A DNA stretch of 64,000 bases from Streptomyces zinciresistens K42 (GTDB lineage Bacteria > Actinomycetota > Actinomycetes > Streptomycetales > Streptomycetaceae). The notes under the pieces are model-generated. The model did not search any database. It saw only the letters and a program-made list of their open reading frames with translations, and was not told the DNA's origin. Where the stretch lies: contig NZ_AGBF01000005.1 of the NCBI RefSeq assembly GCF_000225525.1, positions 62,001 through 126,000 of the forward strand, read 5' to 3'. The position numbers and the translations under genes are program-made. Shown one piece after another: positions 34,156 through 45,742 of this stretch. How positions within the stretch are numbered: the first letter of the stretch is position 1; every line of letters starts with the position of its first letter.

Positions 34156-35418
34156 TCAGCCCAATCGGGCTTCCAGTTCCGCGACGATCTCGTTGACGCC
34201 GATGGCGGCCTGCTCCCCGGACTCCATGTCCTTCAGCTGGACGACGCCTTCGGCGAGATCGCGTTCGCCGGCCACCACGGTGTAACGGGCGCCACTGCGG
34301 TGGGCGTTCTTCATGGCGCCCTTGAGGCCCTTGGCGCCGTAGGAGAAGTCCGCCGCGATGCCGACCTTGCGCAACTCGGTGACCTTGGCGAACAGCACCC
34401 GGCGGGCCTCCTCGCCGAGCGGCACCGCGAACACGCTGGTGGGCGCGGGGACGTCCACGGTGATCCCCTCGGCCTCCAGGGCGAGCACCGTGCGGTCGAC
34501 GCCGAGCGCCCAGCCGACGGAGGGCAGCGCGGGGCCGCCGATCATCTCGGACAGCCCGTCGTAGCGGCCGCCGCCGCCCACCGCGGACTGCGCGCCCAGA
34601 CCGTCGTGGACGAACTCGAAGGTCGTGCGCGTGTAGTAGTCCAGGCCGCGCACCAGCCTCGCGTCGTCCTCGAAGGCCACGCCGGCCGCCGTGATCAGCT
34701 CGCGGACCTCCTCGTGGTACGCCTTGCAGGCGTCGCACAGGTAGTCGCGCAGCAGCGGGGCGCCGGTCAGCTGCTTCTGGACGGACTCGCGCTTGTCGTC
34801 GAGGACGCGCAGCGGGTTGATGTCGATGCGCCGGCGGGTGTCCTCGTCGAGGTCGAGGGCGCGCAGGAAGTCCTGGAGGGCCGCGCGGTAGACCGGCCGG
34901 CACTCCGTGTCGCCCAGGCTGTTGAGCAGGATGCGGAACTCACGCAGGCCCAGCGAGCGGTACGCCTGGTCGGCCAGGATGATCAACTCGGCGTCCAGCG
35001 CCGGGTCCTCGGCCCCGATCGCCTCGGCGCCGACCTGGGAGAAGTGGCGGTAGCGGCCCTTCTGGGGGCGCTCGTAGCGGTAGTAGGAGCCCGAGTACCA
35101 GAGCTTGACCGGCAGGTTGCCCGCCTTGTGCAGGTTGGCCTCCAGGGCCGCGCGCAGGACGGAGGCCGTGCCCTCGGGGCGCAGGGCGAGCCGGTCGCCG
35201 CCCTTGGTCTCGAAGGCGTACATCTCCTTGGTCACGATGTCGGTGGACTCGCCGACCCCGCGCGCGAACAGCTCGACGCTCTCGAAGCCGGGCGTCTCGA
35301 TGTAGCCGTAGCCGGAGGTGCGCAGCGGGGCGGCGATGGCCTCACGGACGGCGAGGTACGCGGCCGAGTCCGGCGGGATCAGGTCGTACGTGCCCTTGGG
35401 GGCCTTGAAGGTGCTCAC
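34156..35418 (-). CDS. hisS: Histidyl-tRNA synthetase
   Basis: 420-residue class II synthetase. Motifs: [15 protein letters not shown] at the start, [18 protein letters not shown] (motif 2 region), the histidine-binding [16 protein letters not shown], and [17 protein letters not shown]-terminal anticodon-binding domain follows. It starts 12 bases after the metallo-hydrolase stop, in the same unit. Confidence 0.98.
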   Translation of the reverse strand: MSTFKAPKGTYDLIPPDSAAYLAVREAIAAPLRTSGYGYIETPGFESVELFARGVGESTDIVTKEMYAFETKGGDRLALRPEGTASVLRAALEANLHKAGNLPVKLWYSGSYYRYERPQKGRYRHFSQVGAEAIGAEDPALDAELIILADQAYRSLGLREFRILLNSLGDTECRPVYRAALQDFLRALDLDEDTRRRIDINPLRVLDDKRESVQKQLTGAPLLRDYLCDACKAYHEEVRELITAAGVAFEDDARLVRGLDYYTRTTFEFVHDGLGAQSAVGGGGRYDGLSEMIGGPALPSVGWALGVDRTVLALEAEGITVDVPAPTSVFAVPLGEEARRVLFAKVTELRKVGIAADFSYGAKGLKGAMKNAHRSGARYTVVAGERDLAEGVVQLKDMESGEQAAIGVNEIVAELEARLG

Positions 35419-35430
35419 GGGAGTTACTCG

Positions 35431-36138
35431 TCACATTCCTCGTCGGGGAGCCTCCTGGGCTCCCGGGCGGGCGGCCACCTGCCGCAGATAGGGGTTGGTG
35501 GCGCGCTCCTGGCCGATGGTCGTCTGGGGGCCGTGGCCGGACAGCACCACGGTCGAGTCGTCGAGCGGCAGGCACACGCGGGCCAGCGACTTCAGGATCT
35601 CGGTCGTGTCGCCGCCGGGCAGGTCGGTGCGTCCGATGGAGCCGGCGAACAGCAGGTCGCCCGAGAACAGCACGGGCGGGACGTCCGCCGCCTCGGGCAG
35701 GCCGAAGGTCACCGACCCCCTGGTATGGCCCGGCGCGTGCGCGACCGTCAGCTCCAGACCCGCGAGTTCCAGCTTCGAGCCGTCGGAGAGCTCCCGGACG
35801 TCGTCCGGCTCCCCGATGGTCAGTTCGCCCATCAGCTGCATCCCGATGGAGCGGCCGAGCGCCTTCTCGGGGTCGCTCATCATGTACCGGTCCTCGGGGT
35901 GGATCCAGGCCGGGACGTCGTGCGCCCCGCAGACCGGGACGACCGAGGCCACATGGTCGAGGTGGCCGTGGGTGAGGACGACGGCGACGGGCCTGAGCCG
36001 ATGCTTCTTCAGCGCTTCCCCGACTCCGGGGGCCGCTTCGTGGCCCGGGTCGATGATCACGCACTCCTCACCGGCGGCGGGGGCGACGAGATAACAGTTC
36101 GTCCCCCAGGCCCCGGCGGGGAACCCGGCAATGAGCAC
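35431..36138 (-). CDS. Metallo-beta-lactamase fold hydrolase (glyoxalase II-like)
   Basis: 235-residue MBL-fold hydrolase with the metal motif VVLTHGHLDHVASV, later ligands in APGHTRGS and FSGDLLFAGSIGR, and a final VLSGHGPQT. This pattern matches glyoxalase II-like thioester hydrolases; the substrate is unknown. GTG at 36136-36138 has AAGGACG upstream. It heads the unit with hisS and is divergent from the cyclophilin gene. Confidence 0.92.
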   Translation of the reverse strand: MLIAGFPAGAWGTNCYLVAPAAGEECVIIDPGHEAAPGVGEALKKHRLRPVAVVLTHGHLDHVASVVPVCGAHDVPAWIHPEDRYMMSDPEKALGRSIGMQLMGELTIGEPDDVRELSDGSKLELAGLELTVAHAPGHTRGSVTFGLPEAADVPPVLFSGDLLFAGSIGRTDLPGGDTTEILKSLARVCLPLDDSTVVLSGHGPQTTIGQERATNPYLRQVAARPGAQEAPRRGM

Positions 36139-36317
36139 GATCGTCCTTCGTTTGTGTCGACAAGAGTGGTTTGTCGGCGGGCATCGCCTGTCGTCAGAGC
36201 CTACCGGCGCTGCCGATTCCACAGCGAACCCATATACGGTACGGGGCACACACGCAGGCAGTCGGCTCACTGAACGCACGCGTACCGTCGACACCCGACG
36301 CATGAGGAGAGAACCCG

Positions 36318-37142
36318 GTGGTCAGCCAGGAACAGCGGCGGCGTCAGCTCGCCCGGGAGAAGTTCTTGCGACAGCAGCAGCGGCGCACGGCCGCGCGGCG
36401 CAAGACGCGCACGCGGAACTCGGTGATCGCGGCGGCGCTCGGCGTCGTCATCATCGGCAGCCTCGCGCTGTACACGACCGGTGTGCTGAAGGACGACGGC
36501 TCCAAGAAGGAGAACGCGGGCGCGGAGGTCACGCCCAGCGCTCCCCCGACCAGCAAGGCGCCGGACCCGTGCGAGAAGCCCACGGCGGGCAAGCCCAAGA
36601 CGGCCACCTGGAAGAAGGAGCCGACGCTGGCGATCGACAAGTCGGCCACGTACGGCATGAAGCTCGCGACGACGTGCGGTGACATAGACATCTCGCTGAA
36701 GACGTCGGCCGCGCCGCGCACGGTCAACTCCTTCGACTTCCTCGCCAGGAAGGGCTACTTCAACGGCTCGAAGTGCCACCGCCTGACCACCAACGGCATC
36801 TACGTGCTGCAGTGCGGAGACCCGACGGGCACCGGGACGGGCGGTCCGGGCTACACGATCCCGGACGAGAACCTGAAGGACAAGAGCCTCAAGAACAACA
36901 CGTACCCGGCCGGGACCGTGGCGATGGCGAACACCGGGCAGAAGAACAGCGGCGGCAGCCAGTTCTTCCTCGTCTTCCAGGACAGTCAGCTCCCGCCCAG
37001 CTACACGCCGTTCGGTACCGTCTCCGCGTCCGGGATGAAGGTCCTCAAGAAGATCGCCGACGCGGGCGAGAGCACCGGTCAGGGCGACGGGGCGCCCAAC
37101 GCGACGGTCGTGGTCAACAAGGCGACGGTCACGAAATCCTGA
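36318..37142 (+). CDS. Membrane-anchored peptidyl-prolyl cis-trans isomerase (cyclophilin)
   Basis: 274-residue cyclophilin. A basic N-terminus (RRRQLAREKFLRQQQRRTAA) precedes one transmembrane helix near residues 36-53 (VIAAALGVVIIGSLALYTTG), then a Pro/Lys linker and the isomerase domain: PRTVNSFDFLARKGYFNG, AMANTGQKNSGGSQFFLVF and YTPFGTV. The domain should face outside the membrane. GTG at 36318 with GGAGAG upstream. It is divergent from the MBL-fold hydrolase and followed by the DUF349 gene. Confidence 0.94.
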   Translation: MVSQEQRRRQLAREKFLRQQQRRTAARRKTRTRNSVIAAALGVVIIGSLALYTTGVLKDDGSKKENAGAEVTPSAPPTSKAPDPCEKPTAGKPKTATWKKEPTLAIDKSATYGMKLATTCGDIDISLKTSAAPRTVNSFDFLARKGYFNGSKCHRLTTNGIYVLQCGDPTGTGTGGPGYTIPDENLKDKSLKNNTYPAGTVAMANTGQKNSGGSQFFLVFQDSQLPPSYTPFGTVSASGMKVLKKIADAGESTGQGDGAPNATVVVNKATVTKS

Positions 37143-37277
37143 CCCTCAACTGCGTAATTTCGGTCGCGCGGGATGCGGACAGGCAACCCGCCGGTCGCCT
37201 ATGTTGGCCGTGACGAAACTGTGGACGATGCCCGGGGGAGCACCAGCCCCCCGCAGGCATCATGTGGAGGAGGCGCT

Positions 37278-38507
37278 GTGAGCAGCGACCCGTGGGGCCG
37301 CGTCGACGAGACGGGGACCGTGTACGTGCGTACGGCCGGCGGCGAGCAGGTCGTCGGCTCCTGGCAGGCCGGCACCCCCGAAGAGGCGCTGGCCTATTTC
37401 GAGCGCAAGTACGAGGGCCTGGTGGTCGAGATCGGCCTCCTCGAGAAGCGGGTGAAGACCACCGATCTGTCGGCCAAGGACGCGCAGGCCGCGATCGACC
37501 ACATCCGTGAGCAGGTCGACGCCCACCACGTGGTCGGCGACCTGGACGCGCTGCGGGTGCGGCTCGACCAGCTCGTCGCCTCGGTCGACCGGCGTCGCGA
37601 GGAGCGCAAGGCCCAGCGGGCGAAGCAGTCGGACGAGGCGCGGCACTCCAAGGAGGCGCTGGTCGCCGAGGCCGAGGAGCTGGCGCAGTCCGACCAGTGG
37701 CGGGCGGCCGGTGAGCGGCTGCGGGCCCTGGTGGACACCTGGAAGGGCCTGCCCCGCCTCGACCGCAAGTCGGACGACGAACTGTGGCACCGCTTCTCGC
37801 ACGCCCGGTCGGCCTTCTCCAAGCGGCGCAAGGGCCACTTCGCGCACCTGGACGCGCAGCGCGAAGAGGCCCGCAAGACCAAGGAGCGGCTGGTCTCCGA
37901 GGCCGAGTCGCTGTCCGGGTCGACCGACTGGGGTCCGACCGCGGCCCGCTACCGCGAGCTGATGTCGGAGTGGAAGGCCGCCGGGCGGGCCCAGCGCGAG
38001 CACGAGGACGACCTGTGGAACCGCTTCCGCGGCGCCCAGGACGTCTTCTTCGCCGCCCGCAGCTCGGTCTTCGCCGAGCGGGACGCCGAGCAGACCGAGA
38101 ACCTGAAGCTGAAGGAGGAGCTGGCCGGCGAGGCCGAGAAGCTCCTGCCGGTCGGCGACCTGAAGGGGGCCCGTGCCGCCTTCCGCTCGATCAACGAGCG
38201 CTGGGAGGCCATCGGCCATGTGCCGCGCGACTCCCGTCCGAAGGTCGAGGGCCGGATGCACACCGTCGAGCGGGCCATCCAGGAGGCCGAGGAGGCCGAG
38301 TGGCGCCGGACCAACCCGGAGGCACGCGCGCGTGCCGCGGGGCTGACGGGCCAGCTCCAGGCCGCCGTGGACAAGCTGAGGGGCCAGATCGAGCAGGCGC
38401 GCGCCCAGGGCAACAACGCGAAGGCCGACAAGCTGGAGCGTGAGCTGGAGGGCCGCCAGGCGCTGCTGGACCAGGCCCTGAAGGGGCTGCAGGAGTTCGG
38501 CGGCTGA
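37278..38507 (+). CDS. DUF349 repeat protein
   Basis: 409-residue, highly charged, helical protein with at least three DUF349 repeats of about 70 residues, each with a Trp-centred core (SDDELWHRFSHARSAFSKR, HEDDLWNRFRGAQDVFFAA) and coiled-coil character. The C-terminal 60 residues are a predicted coiled coil. Function unknown; related proteins are found near stress genes. GTG at 37278-37280 with GGAGGAGG upstream. It converges on rel, separated by a strong shared hairpin. Confidence 0.9.
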   Translation: MSSDPWGRVDETGTVYVRTAGGEQVVGSWQAGTPEEALAYFERKYEGLVVEIGLLEKRVKTTDLSAKDAQAAIDHIREQVDAHHVVGDLDALRVRLDQLVASVDRRREERKAQRAKQSDEARHSKEALVAEAEELAQSDQWRAAGERLRALVDTWKGLPRLDRKSDDELWHRFSHARSAFSKRRKGHFAHLDAQREEARKTKERLVSEAESLSGSTDWGPTAARYRELMSEWKAAGRAQREHEDDLWNRFRGAQDVFFAARSSVFAERDAEQTENLKLKEELAGEAEKLLPVGDLKGARAAFRSINERWEAIGHVPRDSRPKVEGRMHTVERAIQEAEEAEWRRTNPEARARAAGLTGQLQAAVDKLRGQIEQARAQGNNAKADKLERELEGRQALLDQALKGLQEFGG

Positions 38508-38522
38508 CGCCGGCGGCACGTA

Positions 38523-38573
38523 GCACGACGAGGAGGGCCCCGTACCCGAGGTACGGGGCCCTCCTCGTCGTGC
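38523..38573. terminator. Bidirectional terminator between the DUF349 gene and rel
   Basis: A perfect 24-bp stem (38523-38546 with 38550-38573) and a three-base loop CGA between two converging genes, 16 bases past one stop and 12 past the other. It can serve both strands. Confidence 0.93.
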
Positions 38574-38584
38574 GGGGCGCGGTG

Positions 38585-41116
<2,532 letters not shown>

Positions 41117-41167
41117 GAGGACTCCTCGTGCGCGATCCGGGTCCCCCGGTCAGGCTCCGGAGACCCC

Positions 41168-41196
41168 ATGGTAGCGATCCTGTGCCCCAGGATCGC
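41168..41196 (-). promoter_or_regulatory. Inverted repeat and -10-like hexamer upstream of rel
   Basis: GCGATCCTG (41174-41182) and CAGGATCGC (41188-41196) are perfect 9-bp arms around five bases, directly next to TACCAT on the minus strand (41168-41173), a TANNNT match. The repeat would occupy the spacer of a promoter about 55 bases before the rel start, a natural operator position. No -35 match is evident. Confidence 0.45.
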
Positions 41197-41481
41197 CTTC
41201 AGGCCGATGTGAGGGCCGTCTACCCACGGGGAACGCCTGAGCCCTCCGCTGGATTCCGCCGGTGCCGTGGGCCCAGGCCAGCGGGCGGTCCAGGCCGTCG
41301 CGGGGCTGCCGCGGGCGGGGCGGGGGGTGCCGTCGCCGGGCGGCCGACCGGGGTGAAACGCCGGTTTCCCGCCATCGCGGACGCGGTGGATCGAAGCAGT
41401 GAGGCCGCGTGCGCGGGGGAGGTCGCGCGCCGGTGTGCGCGGGGCCGCGCCGGTGCTCGGGGCCCGGTTCCGCCCGGACGC

Positions 41482-41522
41482 GCGCATGCCGCGCGCCCGG
41501 GGTGCGGGTGCGCGGCATGTGC
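41482..41522 (-). terminator. Hairpin terminator after apt
   Basis: 13-bp stem with one G-T pair (GCGCATGCCGCGC at 41482-41494 and GCGCGGCATGTGC at 41510-41522), 12 bases past the apt stop on the minus strand. Confidence 0.7.
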
Positions 41523-41534
41523 GGCGGTGGGGGC

Positions 41535-42074
41535 TCAGACCGTGAGCAGCGACTCCAGCGGAGCGCCGGCCAGGGCCGGCTCCAGTCGGCTGCGGCCGGC
41601 GAGGAAGCCCAGTTCCATCAGGACGGCCAGGCCGGCCACGTCGGCGCCGGCCCGGCGGATCAGCCGGAGCGAGGCTTCGGCGGTGCCGCCGGTGGCGAGG
41701 ACGTCGTCGATGACGAGGACGCGGTCCCCCGAGACCAGGTCCTCGGCATGGACCTCGATCTCGGCCGAGCCGTACTCCAGGTCGTACGCCTGGCTGAGGG
41801 TCGCCCCGGGGAGCTTGCCCGCCTTGCGGACGGGGATGAACCCGATGCCCGCGCGGACGGCGACCGGGGCGCCGAGGATGAAGCCGCGGGCCTCCAGGCC
41901 GACGATCTTCGTGGCCCCGGTGTTCCCGGCGATCTCCGCGAGCGCGTCCGTGAGCGCCGTGAACGCGGCGGGGTCCGCCAGGAGCGGGGTGATGTCCTTG
42001 AACATCACCCCCGGCTCCGGGTAGTCCGCCACATCGCGGATACGGCTGAGCAGCAGCTCCTGGACGCCGGTCAT
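41535..42074 (-). CDS. apt: Adenine phosphoribosyltransferase
   Basis: 179-residue salvage enzyme turning adenine and PRPP into AMP. PRPP loop DRVLVIDDVLATGGTAEASL near residue 120; N-terminal VMFKDITPLLADPAAF and GLEARGFILGAPVA. ATG overlaps the secF stop by four bases. The order yajC-secD-secF-apt-rel is conserved in actinobacteria. Confidence 0.97.
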   Translation of the reverse strand: MTGVQELLLSRIRDVADYPEPGVMFKDITPLLADPAAFTALTDALAEIAGNTGATKIVGLEARGFILGAPVAVRAGIGFIPVRKAGKLPGATLSQAYDLEYGSAEIEVHAEDLVSGDRVLVIDDVLATGGTAEASLRLIRRAGADVAGLAVLMELGFLAGRSRLEPALAGAPLESLLTV

Positions 42075-43192
42075 CGGCGCTTGCCCGACGGACGGCCCCG
42101 GCCCCGGTTGCGGGAGGCGGTCTGGCTGCGCGGGCCGACGACCGCGGCGGCGTCCTCCGGGTCGTCGTCGAAGGAGTCGTCGCCGGCCGGGACGCTCCCG
42201 GCCGGGCCCGCGGCGGCGGCCTGGGCCCGCTTGGCGAGGATCCGCTTCTTCAGGGCCTTCATCTGCGGCTCGAGTTCCTTGAGGTCGGCGACGAGCGGCG
42301 TGGCGATGAAGATCGAGGAGTACGCGCCGGCCGCGAGGCCGACGAACAGCGACAGCGAGATGTCGTTGAGCATTCCGGCGCCGAGGAAGCCGCCGCCGAT
42401 GAACAGCAGGCCCGCCACCGGCAGCAGCGCGACCACCGTGGTGTTGATCGAGCGGACCAGGGTGCTGTTGATCGAGCGGTTGGCGATCTCGCTGTAGGTC
42501 CAGCGGGTCTGTTTGGTGATGTCCTTCGTCTGCTCCTTGAGGCTGTCGAAGACGACGACCGTGTCGTAGAGCGAGTAACCGAGGATCGTGAGCAGACCGA
42601 TCACCGTGCCCGGGGTGACCTCGAAGCCGACCAGGGCGTAGATGCCGACCGTGATCGTGATGTCGTGGATCAGGGCGATGAACGCGGCGATCGCCATGCG
42701 CCACTCGAACGCGATCGCCAGGTAGATCACCACCAGGACCAGGAAGATTCCCAGGCCCTGCCATGCCTTGTTGGCGATCTGCTCGCCCCAGCTCGGGCCG
42801 ACCAGTTCGCCGGTGACGTCCTTCTCGGCGACGCCCAGGTCCTTGGCCAGCTGCGCCGAGACCTTGTCGGCCTGGCTGGTGTCGATGCCCGAGATCTGGA
42901 TGCGCAGCGGGGTGCTGTCGCCGTTGCCGAGCTTCTGCACGATCGCGTCGTGGCCGGACGCCTCTTCCGCGTACGCCTGCGCCTTGGCCACCGAGACACT
43001 GGTCTTCGGGGTGTTGAAGACCGCTCCGCCCTGGAACTCGATGCCCATGTTCAGGCCGCGCACCGCCAGGCCGACGATGGCCGTGATGGTGATCAGGATG
43101 GAGACGGCGTACCAGATCTTCCGGTTGCCGACGAAGTCGTAGCCGATCTCGCCGTGGTGCAGTCGGGCGCCGAGGTTGCCGAGCTTCGACAT
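42071..43192 (-). CDS. secF: Protein translocase subunit SecF
   Basis: 373-residue RND-type membrane protein that works with SecD to drive late steps of Sec export using proton motive force. Six transmembrane segments; motifs GIEFQGGAVFNT in the first extracytoplasmic region and IGLLTILGYSLYDTVVVFDSL in the middle. The C-terminus is a charged cytoplasmic tail of about 60 residues. It starts one base after the secD stop. Confidence 0.97.
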   Translation of the reverse strand: MSKLGNLGARLHHGEIGYDFVGNRKIWYAVSILITITAIVGLAVRGLNMGIEFQGGAVFNTPKTSVSVAKAQAYAEEASGHDAIVQKLGNGDSTPLRIQISGIDTSQADKVSAQLAKDLGVAEKDVTGELVGPSWGEQIANKAWQGLGIFLVLVVIYLAIAFEWRMAIAAFIALIHDITITVGIYALVGFEVTPGTVIGLLTILGYSLYDTVVVFDSLKEQTKDITKQTRWTYSEIANRSINSTLVRSINTTVVALLPVAGLLFIGGGFLGAGMLNDISLSLFVGLAAGAYSSIFIATPLVADLKELEPQMKALKKRILAKRAQAAAAGPAGSVPAGDDSFDDDPEDAAAVVGPRSQTASRNRGRGRPSGKRR

Positions 43193-43193
43193 C

Positions 43194-44939
43194 TCACGCC
43201 TCCTTCGTCTCGAGGGGGGCGGAGGTACGGCGCGTGCGGCGCAGGGGCGGCTGGACGCCCAGTCGCTTGGGATCGAGGCCGGACCAGCTGTGGCCGCCCC
43301 CGAAGAACTTGCCGCGGGCCAGGATCGTCAGCAGCGGCTTCGTGAAGAGGAACACCACGACCACGTCGAGCAGGGTGGTCAGGCCGAGCGTGAACGCGAA
43401 GCCCTGCACCTTGCCGACGGTCACGACGAACAGCACGGCGGCGGCCAGGAACGACACGAAGTCGGAGACCAGGATGGTGCGCCGGGCACGCGGCCAGGCG
43501 CGCTCCACGGCGGGCCGCAGCGTACGGCCTTCGCGGATCTCGTCTCTCACCCGTTCGAAGTACACGATGAACGAGTCCGCCGTGATGCCGATGGCGACGA
43601 TCGCGCCGCAGACGGCCGGGAGGTTCAGCGCGAAGCCGATGGCCGGGCCGAGCAGGGACATGATCACGTAGGTGAGCGCGGCGGAGACCAGCAGCGAGGC
43701 GACGGCGATGAGTGCCAGACCGCGGTAGTAGATCACCAGGTAGAGGACGACCAGGGCGAGGCCGATGGCGCCCGCGATCAGACCGGCCTGCAGCTGGTCG
43801 GTGCCCAGGGCGGGGGACACCGTGGAGACGCTGTCCTCCTTGAAGGTGAGCGGGAGGGCGCCGTAGGACAGCATGTTCGCGAGGCTCTGGGCCGACTCCT
43901 GGTCGAAGTTGCCGGAGATCTCGGCGCTGCCGCCGGTCAGGGCCTGGCGGACGTAGGGGTCGGAGACGACCTCGCCGTCCAGGACGATCGCGAACTGGTT
44001 CTGCGGGGACTGGTTCTTGGCCAGCTTGCCGGTGATGGAGGCGAACTTGTCGCTGCCCTTGCCCGTGAAGTTCATCGTCACGGTCCAGCCGGCGCCGGTC
44101 TGCGTGCTGAAGACCGCCTGGGCCTTCTTGACGTCGGTGCCGTCGACCTCGGCCGGGCCGAGGATGTACTTCTGCCACTGGCCCTGGGCGTTCTTGCCGC
44201 AGGCCAGGGTGGTGTCGGAGGGCTTGGTGCCCTTGCCCGTGTCGGCGCGGACCTTCTCCTTGGTGCAGTCCAGCTTGGTGTACTGCTGCTGGAGCTTGCC
44301 CGCGGCGGCGTCACCGGACGGCGACGGCGGGGTGCTCGCGGACGGGGAGGCGTCCGCCTTCAGCGCGCCACTGGCCGCGCGGCCCTGGGTGGTGGAGGAG
44401 GCCGAGGGGCCGGTGGAGTCCGACGGGGAGGCGGAGGCCGAGGGGTTTCCCTTGTCCGTCGCCTTCTCGGTCGGCTTGCCGCCCGGGGCCGTGGACATGC
44501 CCGCCGACGGGGTGGGGGTGGCCGCCTGGCCGGAGGGCTCGGTGGACAGCACCGGACGGAAGTACAGCTTCGCGGTGGTGCCGACCTGGGCTCGGGCTTC
44601 CTTCGAATCGGTGCCCTTGGGGATGTTGACGATGATGTTCCGGCTGCCCTCGGTCTGGACCTCGGCCTCGGAGACACCCAAGCCATTGACACGGCGGTTC
44701 ATGATCTCGACCGCGGTGTCCATGTTCGTCTTGTTGATCGCGGAACCCTGGCCCGGCTCGGTCTCGGCACGGAGCGTGATGCTCGTGCCGCCCGCCAGGT
44801 CGATGCCGAGGCGCGGCGTGGTGTCTCCCGTGGCGAACATCCCTGCGGTGAGACCCACGATGGCGATCAGGATGAGGGCCAGCGAGCGCCCCGGCTTGCT
44901 CTGGGCGCTCGCGCTCCGGCCCTTCTTAGGTGCTGCCAC
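43194..44939 (-). CDS. secD: Protein translocase subunit SecD
   Basis: 581-residue partner of SecF. N-terminal membrane helix then LGIDLAGGTSITLRAETEP, the P1 head domain, and a transmembrane domain with NLPAVCGAIVAIGITADSF and VYFERVRDEIREGR. The external domain holds a linker of about 80 residues made almost only of Ser, Ala, Pro, Thr and Gly, longer than in E. coli and typical of streptomycetes. GTG at 44937-44939 has GGGAG upstream. Confidence 0.96.
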   Translation of the reverse strand: MAAPKKGRSASAQSKPGRSLALILIAIVGLTAGMFATGDTTPRLGIDLAGGTSITLRAETEPGQGSAINKTNMDTAVEIMNRRVNGLGVSEAEVQTEGSRNIIVNIPKGTDSKEARAQVGTTAKLYFRPVLSTEPSGQAATPTPSAGMSTAPGGKPTEKATDKGNPSASASPSDSTGPSASSTTQGRAASGALKADASPSASTPPSPSGDAAAGKLQQQYTKLDCTKEKVRADTGKGTKPSDTTLACGKNAQGQWQKYILGPAEVDGTDVKKAQAVFSTQTGAGWTVTMNFTGKGSDKFASITGKLAKNQSPQNQFAIVLDGEVVSDPYVRQALTGGSAEISGNFDQESAQSLANMLSYGALPLTFKEDSVSTVSPALGTDQLQAGLIAGAIGLALVVLYLVIYYRGLALIAVASLLVSAALTYVIMSLLGPAIGFALNLPAVCGAIVAIGITADSFIVYFERVRDEIREGRTLRPAVERAWPRARRTILVSDFVSFLAAAVLFVVTVGKVQGFAFTLGLTTLLDVVVVFLFTKPLLTILARGKFFGGGHSWSGLDPKRLGVQPPLRRTRRTSAPLETKEA

Positions 44940-45071
44940 CTTCTCGTACTCCCTCTCGGGCCGCCCCGCTCCGGATCGGCGGGCGGACGGCCATGACATG
45001 GTTAAGGGATCCCGTGCGAAGTCGGCATGCCCGGGGGCGCGCAGGCGTGGCCCGCGCGCCCAGGAACATGA

Positions 45072-45566
45072 CTACTTCGCGTCGGAGTCGCCGCCGGTCT
45101 TCTTCGCGTCGTCGTCCGCCTTCGCCTCGGCGGCCACGGCGTCGGACGGCTCCTCGGCCTCGTCGCTCTCGGCCTTCTTGCCGAGGTCGACGGGCTTCTC
45201 GTCGGAGGCGGCGGTGTCGGCCGCGTCGCTCTCGGTGAGGGAGGAGGCGTCGTCCGGGACGAGGTCGGACTTCAGGTCGTGCTCGACGCCGTGCACGATG
45301 CGGTTGTACTCGTCGTCGGAGAGAACGGCACCGATCGCGTTCTTGGCGAAGAGGAGTTCCACGCCCGGTCCGGCGTCGAGAAGGACCGTGTCCTCGCTGA
45401 CCTCCTTGACGGTGGCGTACATGCCCCCGATGGTGCGGACACCGGATCCGGGCTGCATCTGGTTCCGCATGTCGGTGGCCTGCTGCTGCTTCTTCTTGGC
45501 CGACCGGGTCATCAGGAACATGGCCCCGATGAGCACGATGAACGGGAGGAGGGTCACGAGACTCAC
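45072..45566 (-). CDS. yajC: Preprotein translocase accessory subunit YajC
   Basis: 164-residue single-pass protein of the SecDF-YajC complex. Membrane helix at residues 4-20 (VTLLPFIVLIGAMFLMTRSA), then the conserved MQPGSGVRTIGGMYATV. The C-terminal 70 residues are an acidic, disordered tail, longer than in E. coli YajC. It is first in the unit with secD, secF and apt and has a good promoter and a leader hairpin. Confidence 0.95.
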   Translation of the reverse strand: MSLVTLLPFIVLIGAMFLMTRSAKKKQQQATDMRNQMQPGSGVRTIGGMYATVKEVSEDTVLLDAGPGVELLFAKNAIGAVLSDDEYNRIVHGVEHDLKSDLVPDDASSLTESDAADTAASDEKPVDLGKKAESDEAEEPSDAVAAEAKADDDAKKTGGDSDAK

Positions 45567-45654
45567 GGGTCGGAACTTCCTTCACACGACCGCGGGTGGT
45601 GAGCGGCCTGATGGTTGGGGGATTGTCTGCCGCCGACAACGGCGGCATCGGCGG

Positions 45655-45684
45655 AGTCTAAGCGAGTCTCCGCGCAGGGAACAA
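45655..45684 (-). promoter_or_regulatory. Candidate promoter of the yajC-secD-secF unit
   Basis: On the minus strand, -35 TTGTTC (45679-45684), 18 bases, -10 TAGACT (45655-45660). The leader contains a 7-bp hairpin, GCCGCCG and CGGCGGC with loop TTGT on that strand (45629-45646). Confidence 0.5.
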
Positions 45685-45742
45685 CGCTCAGCATGGCACC
45701 AGGGTTCCTGCCGGGGCCATGGAGCTCGCCGTCACGATGAGG

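Larger units (their letters stand above)
41117..41534 (-). other. 418-base gap: rel promoter region and apt 3' region
   Basis: No gene is supported here. It holds the apt terminator hairpin (41482-41522), a perfect inverted repeat with a -10-like hexamer close to rel (41168-41196), and about 280 bases of GC-rich DNA between them in which I see nothing specific. Confidence 0.6.
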
